Shown here: positions 57,539 to 64,000 of the stretch, piece by piece | How positions within the stretch are numbered: position 1 is the stretch's first letter | Layout of the letters: each line of letters opens with the position of its first letter | NCBI RefSeq assembly: GCF_001432305.1 | Contig: NZ_KQ483358.1 | Coordinates: 244,203-308,202 of the forward strand | DNA: 64,000 bases | Direction: 5' to 3' | From: Curvibacter sp. PAE-UM | Lineage (GTDB): Bacteria; Pseudomonadota; Gammaproteobacteria; Burkholderiales; Burkholderiaceae_C | Made by a program: the position numbers and the translations under genes | The notes under the pieces: model-generated | Database searches by the model: none | Told to the model about the DNA's origin: nothing | The model's input: the letters and a program-made list of their open reading frames with translations, nothing else

Positions 57539-57865
57539 ATGCTCTACAAGTTCAAGTCACGCACCACCGCCGACCTCATCATGCTCGAGCCCAACGGCCG
57601 GCGCGTGCTGCAGATCATCGGCAAACCGGTCGAAGAGAAACAGGGCATCCTGCAGCCCCAGGACATGGCGGCGGCCATCGCCGCACTGGAAACCGCCATC
57701 ACCCAGGAAGAGGCACGGCAGAAGGCTGCGCGGGAAGAGGCCGTGGCACGCGGCGAAGAGCCCGCGAAAGCCGAGGACGTCTCGCTGCGCCAGCGCGCCA
57801 CCCCCTTCATCGAGATGCTGCGCCGTTGCGAGAAAGCGGAGACCGAGATCGTCTGGGGCGTGTAA
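57539..57865 (+). CDS. DUF1840 domain protein
   Basis: 108 residues. MLYKFKSRTTADLIMLEPNG and PFIEMLRRCEKAETEIVWGV are the two conserved ends of DUF1840, a small beta-proteobacterial family of unknown function; the middle is a charged helix. Lies 32 bp after the ACBP gene and ends 3 bp before the convergent Bug gene. Confidence 0.85.
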   Translation: MLYKFKSRTTADLIMLEPNGRRVLQIIGKPVEEKQGILQPQDMAAAIAALETAITQEEARQKAAREEAVARGEEPAKAEDVSLRQRATPFIEMLRRCEKAETEIVWGV

Positions 57866-57868
57866 GAC

Positions 57869-58879
57869 TCAGTCCACCTTCGCGCCGGAGGCTTTCACGA
57901 CGGCTGCCCACTTCTTGTGCTCGGCGTCGATGAAGCGGGTGAACTCCTGCGGCGACATGCCGCCGGGGATGGCGCCCTGGGCCTGCAGTTTTTCCTTGAT
58001 GGCCTGCGTGTTCAGCGACTTGGCCACCTCCTGCTGGATGCGGTTGACGATGTCGGGCGGCGTGCCGGCCGGCGCCAGCAGGCCAAACCAGCTGCTGGCC
58101 TCGAAGCCCTTGAGCTTGCCCGCCTCCTCCACCGTCGGGATGTCCGGCAGGGCCGTCGAACGCTGGCCGCTGGTCACGGCAAAGGCCTTGAGCTTGCCCG
58201 ACTTGATGTGGGGCATGGAAGACGGCAGGTTGTCGAACATCACATCCATGTTGCCGCCCACCATGTCCAGCAGCGCCGGACCGGAGCCGCGATAGGGAAT
58301 GTGCGTCATGAAGATGCCGGTCATGGACTTGAACAGTTCACCGGCCAGGTGGATGGACGTGCCGTTGCCGCTGGAGGCCATGTTGAGCTTGCCGGGGTTG
58401 GCGCGGGCGTACTTGACGAAGTCGGCCACGCTGTTGATGTTCAGCGCGCGGGCCTTGTCGGCGTTCATCACCATCACATTGGGCACGCCAGCCACCAGGG
58501 TGATCGGTGCAAAGTCCTTCTGCGGCTCGTAGGGCAGCTTGGCATACAGCGCCTTGTTGATGCCGTGCGTACCCACTGTGCCCATCAGCAGGGTGTAGCC
58601 GTCCGCCGGCGACTTGGCCACGATGTCCGCGCCCACATTGCCACCCGCACCGCCGCGGTTGTCCACCACGAAGGGCTGGCCAAAGGCCTTGGTCAGCTCC
58701 GGCGCCATGGCGCGCGCCAGGATGTCGGTGGTACCGCCCGGCGCAAAGGGCACGACGATTTTCACCGGCTTGTTGGGCCAGGCATCCTGGGCCAAGGCCA
58801 TCGGGCTCATCGCCAGCAGGGCGGCGCTGGCAGCCGCGGCAAGAAGGTGGCGACGGTTCGAGGCGAGGATGTTGCGCAT
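57869..58879 (-). CDS. tripartite tricarboxylate transporter receptor (Bug family)
   Basis: 336 residues from ATG 58877-58879. Signal peptide with a twin-Arg-containing n-region ([17 protein letters not shown]) and cleavage near [24 protein letters not shown] and [27 protein letters not shown] (given as two parts) are TctC/Bug signatures. Periplasmic receptor for a carboxylate; no TctA/TctB genes are nearby, typical for orphan Bug proteins. Ligand unknown. Confidence 0.88.
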   Translation of the reverse strand: MRNILASNRRHLLAAAASAALLAMSPMALAQDAWPNKPVKIVVPFAPGGTTDILARAMAPELTKAFGQPFVVDNRGGAGGNVGADIVAKSPADGYTLLMGTVGTHGINKALYAKLPYEPQKDFAPITLVAGVPNVMVMNADKARALNINSVADFVKYARANPGKLNMASSGNGTSIHLAGELFKSMTGIFMTHIPYRGSGPALLDMVGGNMDVMFDNLPSSMPHIKSGKLKAFAVTSGQRSTALPDIPTVEEAGKLKGFEASSWFGLLAPAGTPPDIVNRIQQEVAKSLNTQAIKEKLQAQGAIPGGMSPQEFTRFIDAEHKKWAAVVKASGAKVD

Positions 58880-59045
58880 GGTGTTATCTCCTGGATTTGA
58901 TGCGGTCCAGTGTAGGGAGCCTTGGGCTTGCTGTGACCTAGGGTTTGTCTCCGGTCGGGCGGTCTGCTTGTCGCTTTGGCTACTGGCATTGGCTGGCAAT
59001 TTTGCTTGCGTCGCATTGTCGGGATGTGCCCCCGACAGGGCAGTA

Positions 59046-59073
59046 ACTTTCTTTTGCTTCGCCAAAAGAAAGT
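59046..59073. repeat. hairpin repeat ACTTTCTTTTG-N6-CAAAAGAAAGT
   Basis: Perfect 11-bp inverted repeat with CTTCGC loop. A near copy in inverse loop orientation is at 60611-60638. The IS30 element begins four bases after it. Confidence 0.8.
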
Positions 59074-59076
59074 CAC

Positions 59077-60203
59077 GGCGGATTCAAATACCAAGTGCAA
59101 CGATGGGCTGGATATCGACATTCTGCTTGAAGCAATCTTCGAAGAGCACCTCGGCTGGAGTCCTGAACCCAAGGGTCTTGCGAGGGCGGGTATTGAGACT
59201 CCAGGCAATGTGATCGAGCTGGCGCTGGCTATAGACGCTCAGATCCGTCCCCTTGGGCAGGTATTGCCTGATCAGCCCATTGGTGTTCTCGTTGATTCCG
59301 CGCTGCCAGGGGCTGTGCGGGTCCGCAAAGTAGATCTTCAATCCTGTGCTCTCGGCCAGCTTTTTGTGCAACGCCATCTCCTTGCCCTGGTCGTACGTCA
59401 AGGTCTGGCGTAATGCATCGTCCAGAGGGCTGAAGGCCTGTTCGTAGCCGCGCAGGGCTTCTTCTGCCGTGGCACCATCCATCTTCACCAGCATGACGAA
59501 CAAGGTCTTGCGGCACACCAGGGTGCCCACAGCCGATTGGTTCCTGGAACCCTTGATCAGATCGCCTTCCCAGTGACCCGGTAGTAATCGATCGCTGGCT
59601 TCGGGGGGGCGCAGATGAATGCTGACGATGTCCTGTAGGGCGCCGCGCCGCCCAGTGCCTCGTGCCTGGGGACGGCGTGCCCCACGCCCTTGGCGCAGCA
59701 GGCTGACCAGCTGTCGACGCAGCTCCCCTCGCGGGGCCGCGTAAATGGCGGTGTAGATCGTCTCGTGGGAAGCTTGCAATTGAGGTTGCCCGGGATGCTC
59801 GCGTTTGAGTGTGCCCGCAATCTGTTCAGGCGACCAGCTCTGGCACAGCAGGCCATGAACCCTTTGCCACAAGGCACCGTCCGGATGAAGTTTTCGGGTT
59901 GGTCGACAAGCACGACGGAGGCGACGGGCACGCACGCCAGCACGTACTGCGTTGTAGCCGCCCGCAACTCGGGGACGGCCCATAGGCCCTAACTCAGATT
60001 CCTGCTTGTAGCCATTTCGCCGCAGTTCGCGACTGATGGTGCTCGGACAACGGCCAAGCGCCCGAGCAATGCCGCGGACGCTGCAATCCTGAAACTTCAT
60101 GGCCATGATCGCGCCACGTTCCTCGGCGCTCAGGTGGGTGTAGGTGGCTTTCATGCAACGGGCTCCTTCTGGAAGTGTGTTGCACTTCAGCTTTGAATCC
60201 GCC
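59077..60203 (-). mobile_element. complete IS30-family insertion sequence
   Basis: 1127 bp bounded by 25-bp imperfect inverted repeats (59077-59101 and 60179-60203; outer GGCGGATTCAAA and inner AAGTGCAAC identical, four mismatches between). The trinucleotide CAC is present on both flanks (59074-59076, 60204-60206) as a target duplication. It encodes one intact transposase. It landed beside a hairpin repeat between two Bug genes and interrupts no gene. Confidence 0.9.
59084..60154 (-). CDS. IS30-family transposase
   Basis: 356 residues. N-terminal HTH (RGIARALGRCPSTISRELRRN), then a DDE integrase core: first Asp in GHWEGDLIKG, second in LTYDQGKEM, Glu in RGINENTNGLIRQY. ATG 60152-60154; no frameshift or internal stop, so probably active. 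Fills most of the element. Confidence 0.94.
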   Translation of the reverse strand: MKATYTHLSAEERGAIMAMKFQDCSVRGIARALGRCPSTISRELRRNGYKQESELGPMGRPRVAGGYNAVRAGVRARRLRRACRPTRKLHPDGALWQRVHGLLCQSWSPEQIAGTLKREHPGQPQLQASHETIYTAIYAAPRGELRRQLVSLLRQGRGARRPQARGTGRRGALQDIVSIHLRPPEASDRLLPGHWEGDLIKGSRNQSAVGTLVCRKTLFVMLVKMDGATAEEALRGYEQAFSPLDDALRQTLTYDQGKEMALHKKLAESTGLKIYFADPHSPWQRGINENTNGLIRQYLPKGTDLSVYSQRQLDHIAWSLNTRPRKTLGFRTPAEVLFEDCFKQNVDIQPIVALGI

Positions 60204-60390
60204 CACCAAAGAAAAGGCGAGCCGAAGTCAGGGCCCCTTCGGGGTACCTTGCGCTGCTCGCATCGGTCGGGGTCGGGCTAAACTCGCTGCGCTCAAACAA
60301 CGCCCGCCCTGATCCGCCCGCTGCTGCGCTGCTCAGCCCTGCCACACGGCATGGGGAACCGGACAGCCGAAAACCCAACAGCCGAACCCC

Positions 60391-60418
60391 ACTAGGACGC
60401 GCCTCGGCGCGTCCTAGT
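60391..60418. repeat. 12-bp perfect inverted repeat, CTCG loop
   Basis: ACTAGGACGCGC-CTCG-GCGCGTCCTAGT. Strong hairpin; on the plus strand a moderately T-rich tail follows, so it could be a terminator, but no plus-strand gene precedes it. Confidence 0.7.
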
Positions 60419-60480
60419 TGTTTCTGGTTTTGGTCTCCGGCCCCCCAATTGCCGTGTGAGGAGGCGAGTAGCGCAGGCTA

Positions 60481-60540
60481 GGGCGGAATAAGAAGTGCAG
60501 ATGTCTGAGCCCGCAGGGCGAGTTTCTGCACTTCCCGCCC
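60481..60540. repeat. 60-bp nested palindrome
   Basis: GGGCGG (60481-60486) pairs with CCGCCC (60535-60540), and GAAGTGCAGA (60492-60501) with TCTGCACTTC (60525-60534). The symmetry continues a few bases outward (CTA/TGG). Would fold into a long stem with an internal bulge. Confidence 0.7.
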
Positions 60541-60610
60541 TGGCCGAGCAACGCAGCGTGCCCGTAGCGCAGCGGAGGGACGACGAACCCGGCTCGCCTT
60601 CTCTTTGCTT

Positions 60611-60638
60611 ACTTTCTCTTGGCGAAGCAAGAGAAAGT
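60611..60638. repeat. hairpin repeat ACTTTCTCTTG-N6-CAAGAGAAAGT
   Basis: Perfect 11-bp inverted repeat with loop GCGAAG, the complement-sense counterpart of the copy at 59046-59073 (loop CTTCGC). Together they look like one repeat family. Confidence 0.75.
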
Positions 60639-60690
60639 GAGTCGCCCGCCGGGGCGAGACCCGGCTTGCCGCGCCAGCAAAAACGCAGGC

Positions 60691-60721
60691 AGAAAAAGAA
60701 AAAGCCACCCGAAAGTGGCCT
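60691..60721 (-). terminator. intrinsic terminator after the second Bug gene
   Basis: Minus strand: GGCCACTTTCGGGTGGCTTTTT, stem GCCAC/GTGGC followed by a T-rich run. It lies 28 bp downstream of the stop at 60749. Confidence 0.8.
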
Positions 60722-60748
60722 TTCAGCAGAAGCGCAGAACGCTGAAGA

Positions 60749-61723
60749 TCAGTCCGCGTAAACCCCAGCCGCCTTCAAAACAGGACTCCACTTGGCAATC
60801 TCGGCTGCCACGAACTTCTTGTGCTCCGCCGGTTCGACGCGCTTGTCGTTCACCACCACCGCCCCCAGGCCTTCCTGCTTCTTGATGAAGTCCGGGTCCT
60901 TCAGGGCGGCCTTGAGCGCGACGTTGAGCTTGGCCACCACGTCGGCCGGGGTGCCCTTGGGCGCGTACAAACCGTGCCAGATCGTCACTTCAAAACCCTT
61001 GAGGCCGGACTCGTTGAGCGTGGGCAGGTCCTTGAGTGCGGGGGTGGTCAGGCGTTTGCTCGTGGTCACGGCATAGGCCTTGACCTTCTTGCCCTCGATC
61101 TGGCTGGTGGTATTGGTGGTCTGGTCACACAGCAGGTCGATCTGGCCGCCGATCAGGTCGGTGATGGCCGGTGCCGTGCCCTTGTAGGGTACGGTGGTCA
61201 TGTCGACCTTCAGCGCGTTCTGGAACATCAGGCCGCACAGGTGCGAGGCTGCGCCGATACCGGCATTGCCCAGGTTGATCTTGCCCTTGTTCTCGTTGAT
61301 CCAGGCTGTCAGTTCCTTGTAGTTGCTGGCCGGCAGGCTGGGGCGGCCGATCAGGGTCATGGGCACGTCGTTGACCATGCCCACGTACTCGAAGTCGGTC
61401 TCGACCTTGAAGGGCAGATTGCGCACCAGGGTCGGCATGGTGGCCATGCCGATGTGGTGCAGCAGCAGGGTGTGGCCGTCGGCCGTGGCCTTGGCCACCT
61501 TGTTGGCACCGATGGAACCGCCGGCGCCAGCCGCGTTGTCCACCACGAGGATCACACCACCCAGGGGCTTGCGCATGGCTTCGGCCAGGTCGCGGGCCAC
61601 GCGGTCGGTCGGACCGCCGGCCGCGAAGGGCACGACGATGGTGATGGGCTTGGGACCGGGAAAGGATTGGGCCTGGGCCGCCATAGCGGTCACGGCAGCA
61701 GCAAGCAGTAGCAGACGTTTCAT
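60749..61723 (-). CDS. tripartite tricarboxylate transporter receptor (Bug family)
   Basis: 324 residues from ATG 61721-61723. Signal peptide MKRLLLLAAAVTAMAAQAQ; mature start SFPGPKPITIVVPFAAGGPTD, then NAAGAGGSIGANKVAKATAD. Receptor for a small carboxylate; distinct paralogue of 57869-58879. Located 105 bp downstream of the CoA ligase, so its ligand may be an aromatic or branched acid used by that ligase (inferred). Confidence 0.88.
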   Translation of the reverse strand: MKRLLLLAAAVTAMAAQAQSFPGPKPITIVVPFAAGGPTDRVARDLAEAMRKPLGGVILVVDNAAGAGGSIGANKVAKATADGHTLLLHHIGMATMPTLVRNLPFKVETDFEYVGMVNDVPMTLIGRPSLPASNYKELTAWINENKGKINLGNAGIGAASHLCGLMFQNALKVDMTTVPYKGTAPAITDLIGGQIDLLCDQTTNTTSQIEGKKVKAYAVTTSKRLTTPALKDLPTLNESGLKGFEVTIWHGLYAPKGTPADVVAKLNVALKAALKDPDFIKKQEGLGAVVVNDKRVEPAEHKKFVAAEIAKWSPVLKAAGVYAD

Positions 61724-61828
61724 GAGGGTTCCTCCAGAGGATGGAATCGAGTCTAATCCCGCCGGTCTCGCCTGCCAGAGCGGAAAATACTTAGTCAGCA
61801 ACCAAGGCCCCGCCCAGACAGTGGCTGC

Positions 61829-63097
61829 TCACTTGTAACTGCGCGCGTCCTCGATCACCTTGCCGTCATTGGGCAAGGTGCCGGGCAGTACCAACTCCAC
61901 CTCGCCGCGCAGTTTGGTCACGTCGCGCACGGTCTCGGCAATGCGCAGCGCCAGTTCGCCCGGCCCGCTGCAGGCGGTCTCCACCTTGAGCGTCATGGTG
62001 TCCTGGGCCATCTCGCCGGCCACCACCAGGCGCGCGCGCACCACCTCCGGATAGCGCTTGACGATCTCGGCAATCTGGCCTGGGTGCACGAACATGCCGC
62101 GCACCTTGGTGGTCTGGTCGGCCCGCCCCAGCCAGCCCTTGATGCGGGTATTGGTACGCCCCGTCGGGCAGGCACCGCCCAGGATGGCCGAGAGATCGCC
62201 GGTGCCGAAGCGGATCAGCGGGTAGTCGGGGTTGAGCACCGTGACCACCACTTCACCCACCTCGCCCTCAAGCACCGGGTCGCCGGTGCCGGGGCGCACG
62301 ATCTCCAGCAGAATGCCCTCGTCCAGCACCAGGCCCTGACGCGCCTGGGTTTCATAGGCGATCAGGCCGGCATCGGCCGTGGCGTAGCACTGGTAGGCGG
62401 TGATGCCGCGCTCGAGCAGCCAGTCGCGCAGGCTGGGCGGAAAGGCCTCGCCGCTGACCAGGGCCTTGTTGAAGGACAGCTTCAGACCCGCCTCCTGCGC
62501 CTTCTCGACCAGGATCTTGAGGAAGCTGGGCGTGCCCGCATAGGCCCCCGGCCGCAGGTCGGCGATGGCCGACAGCTGCTGTTCGGTATTGCCCGTGCCG
62601 CCGGGAAACACGGTGCAGCCCAGGGCCTGGGCGCCGGCCTCCATGATCCAGGCACCGGGCGTGAGGTGGTAACTGAAGCAGTTGTGCACCAGGTCGCCGG
62701 CCTCGAAGCCCGCTGCCGCAAAAGCGCGCGCACTGCGCCAATAATCGGCCGCATGGCCCTCGGGCTCGTAGATCGGGCCGGGCGACTGGTAAACGCGCCG
62801 CGCCCCCGTGCCGCGCAGCAGGCCACGCCAGCCGATGGCAGAGAAACCGCCAAAAGGATCACTGGCATCCCGCGCACGGGCCGCCTGCTGGCGCTCCTGC
62901 AATTCGTGCTTGCGCGTCACCGGCAGCTGGGCCAGCGCCGCACGCGTGGTGACGGCAGCGGCATCCACACCGCGAAGGATCTCGGCAAAAGCCGGGGCCG
63001 AACGCTGGGCCTGCGCCACATGGCCCGGCAGCGCGGCCAGCAACGCGGCCTCGCGCTGCGCGGGGTCACGCGTCTCCAGCGCGTCGTAATGTTTCAT
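61829..63097 (-). CDS. phenylacetate-CoA ligase-like AMP-forming ligase
   Basis: 422 residues from ATG 63095-63097. ANL-type fold: YAGTPSFLKILVEKAQ, YATADAGLIAYET, then FGTGDLSAIL and GRADQTTKVRGMFVHPGQI, the PaaK pattern with the C-terminal KVRG hinge. Activates an aryl- or acyl-acid to its CoA ester. Follows livF by 11 bp, so uptake and activation seem linked. Substrate unknown. Confidence 0.83.
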   Translation of the reverse strand: MKHYDALETRDPAQREAALLAALPGHVAQAQRSAPAFAEILRGVDAAAVTTRAALAQLPVTRKHELQERQQAARARDASDPFGGFSAIGWRGLLRGTGARRVYQSPGPIYEPEGHAADYWRSARAFAAAGFEAGDLVHNCFSYHLTPGAWIMEAGAQALGCTVFPGGTGNTEQQLSAIADLRPGAYAGTPSFLKILVEKAQEAGLKLSFNKALVSGEAFPPSLRDWLLERGITAYQCYATADAGLIAYETQARQGLVLDEGILLEIVRPGTGDPVLEGEVGEVVVTVLNPDYPLIRFGTGDLSAILGGACPTGRTNTRIKGWLGRADQTTKVRGMFVHPGQIAEIVKRYPEVVRARLVVAGEMAQDTMTLKVETACSGPGELALRIAETVRDVTKLRGEVELVLPGTLPNDGKVIEDARSYK

Positions 63098-63108
63098 GTC
63101 CACGCCCC

Positions 63109-63918
63109 CTATGCCAACCAACGCTTGCGGCGTTTATAACTTTTCACGTCGCGGAAACTCTTGCGTTCGCCGCCGCCCATGCCGAGGTAGAACTCCTTCA
63201 CGTCCTCGTTGCTGGCCAGGTCGCTGGCGACGCCGTCCATCACGATGCGACCCGACTCCATGATGTAGCCGTAGTCCGAATACTTCAGCGCCATATTGGT
63301 GTTCTGCTCGGCCAGCAGGAAGGTCACGCCTTCCTTCTGGTTCAGGTCCTTGACGATCTCGAACACCTCTTCCACGATCTGCGGTGCCAGGCCCATCGAG
63401 GGCTCGTCCAGCAGCACCATGCTGGGGTTGGCCATGAGCGCACGGCCGATGGCGCACATCTGCTGCTCGCCACCCGAGGTGTAGGCGGCCTGCGAGGTAC
63501 GGCGTGTCTTCAGGCGCGGGAAGTAGGCGTAGACCTTCTCCAGCCCGGCGGCCACCTCGGCCTTGCCCTTGCGCGTGTAGGCGCCGGTGAGCAGGTTCTC
63601 CTCGATCGTCAGGTGGGCGAAGCAGTGCCGCCCCTCCATCACCTGCACCACACCGCGGCGCACCAGATCGGAAGGCGTCAGGTTCTCGATGCGCTCGCCG
63701 CGCAGCTCGATCGAACCCTTGGTCACCTCGCCGCGCTCGCCCTTGAGCAGGTTGGAGATGGCGCGCAGCGTCGTCGTCTTGCCCGCGCCATTGCCCCCCA
63801 GCAGCGCCACGATGCCCTTCTCGGGCACCTGCAGCGACACCCCCTTGAGCACGAGGATCACGTGGTTGTAGATGACCTCGATGCCGTTGACGTTCAGAAC
63901 AATGTTCGGTTTGTCCAT
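63109..63918 (-). CDS. livF: branched-chain amino acid-type ABC transporter ATPase LivF
   Basis: 269 residues. Walker A GGNGAGKTTT, signature TSGGEQQMCAIGRAL, Walker B VLLDEPSMGLAP, and the LivF-specific VQVMEGRHCFAHLTIEENL. The C-terminal 20 residues (SFRDVKSYKRRKRWLA) are basic and longer than in E. coli. In this family it often serves aromatic or other acids instead of leucine. Other liv genes should lie right of the window. Confidence 0.88.
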   Translation of the reverse strand: MDKPNIVLNVNGIEVIYNHVILVLKGVSLQVPEKGIVALLGGNGAGKTTTLRAISNLLKGERGEVTKGSIELRGERIENLTPSDLVRRGVVQVMEGRHCFAHLTIEENLLTGAYTRKGKAEVAAGLEKVYAYFPRLKTRRTSQAAYTSGGEQQMCAIGRALMANPSMVLLDEPSMGLAPQIVEEVFEIVKDLNQKEGVTFLLAEQNTNMALKYSDYGYIMESGRIVMDGVASDLASNEDVKEFYLGMGGGERKSFRDVKSYKRRKRWLA

Positions 63919-63933
63919 GTCTTGCTTTCTTGA

Positions 63934-63990
63934 CCAATCGAAAGACCCGCGTCAGCGGCCCTTTCGATTGGCGGCTCCAGGGGGAGCCGC
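63934..63990. repeat. two adjacent perfect inverted repeats upstream of livF
   Basis: CCAATCGAAAG (63934-63944) pairs with CTTTCGATTGG (63961-63971), and GCGGCTCC (63971-63978) with GGAGCCGC (63983-63990). Located in the start region of livF and reaching the window end. Could be an intergenic repeat element or a partial terminator in the liv operon. Confidence 0.6.
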
Positions 63991-64000
63991 TGCCCCCCCC

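Larger units (their letters stand above)
60204..60748. repeat. 545-bp gene-free, palindrome-rich intergenic stretch
   Basis: No convincing gene in either direction. It holds a series of perfect inverted repeats (60391-60418, 60481-60540, 60611-60638) and a terminator (60691-60721). The left 190 bp (TACCTTGCGCTGCTCGCATC and on) resembles dispersed intergenic sequence of Comamonadaceae. Short plus-strand frames around 60495-60885 have repeat-like composition and are not called. Confidence 0.6.

Noticed and set aside
60495..60885. Two 88-codon plus-strand frames
   Set aside because: They run through the palindromes and terminator and into the antisense of the Bug gene; low-complexity translation.

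Overview
The window is high-GC DNA of a beta-proteobacterium, most likely Burkholderiales and probably Comamonadaceae. This rests on the gene content (GltIJKL uptake system, Bug/TctC-type binding proteins beside a LivF ATPase and a PaaK-like ligase, a phasin, SlmA next to ArgB, an H-NS paralogue with a histone-like linker, DUF1840) and on intergenic palindromes of the kind common there. Nothing indicates a plasmid or prophage. Almost every gene lies on the minus strand; there are no rRNA or tRNA genes and no CRISPR array.

Region 1 (1-7235, minus): 5' part of pyrC running off the left edge, a glutamate/aspartate ABC importer (gltI-gltJKL with a terminator-like hairpin after gltI), a HypT-like LysR regulator and an Atm1-type ABC exporter. 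Region 2 (7276-18339): an acyl-CoA thioesterase on the plus strand, then a fatty-acid degradation operon read leftward from a TetR gene: acyl-CoA dehydrogenase, DUF2147 protein, FadB-like and FadA-like enzymes, alpha/beta hydrolase, TesB-like thioesterase, enoyl-CoA hydratase, PaaI-type thioesterase. A palindrome sits on the predicted -10 of the TetR promoter. A FAH-family hydrolase lies upstream. Region 3 (18396-20031): slmA and argB.

Region 4 (20135-55931) is a large surface-glycan locus of about 35 genes, all minus except one. Read from its 5' side (right to left): dTDP-rhamnose genes rfbB-rfbD-rfbA-rfbC; manC; a UDP-HexNAc dehydrogenase with wlbA-wlbB-wlbC (a UDP-2,3-diacetamido-hexuronic acid route); a Wzx flippase; a glycosyltransferase; HisH-like, HisF-like and WbpG-like proteins (acetamidino modification); two glycosyltransferases; a second sugar amidotransferase fused to its own class-II glutaminase; a WbuB-like glycosyltransferase; PglC/PglD/PglE-like proteins, an H-NS paralogue and a PglF-like dehydratase (together a bacillosamine-type initiating module); then a lower-GC stretch with WbqC, an ArnC/GtrB-like transferase, a PhyH dioxygenase, three methyltransferases, a LbetaH acyltransferase, a five-bladed beta-propeller protein, GtrA, WecE and a GT-C membrane protein. 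Three aminotransferase/acyltransferase pairs point to three different amino sugars. The last block looks like an Arn-like periplasmic glycosylation module for a dTDP-amino sugar. No clear Wzy, Wzz or O-antigen ligase is present.

Region 5 (56100-57865, plus): phasin, TetR regulator, acyl-CoA-binding protein, DUF1840 protein. Region 6 (57869-64000, minus): two Bug receptors separated by an intact IS30-family element (25-bp imperfect terminal repeats, 3-bp target duplication) and a palindrome-rich intergenic stretch, then a PaaK-like CoA ligase and livF.

The most interesting parts are the Arn-like module with its propeller protein (20135-29965), the coexistence of a fused and a three-protein sugar amidotransferase system, and an epimerase-like protein lacking the catalytic tyrosine.
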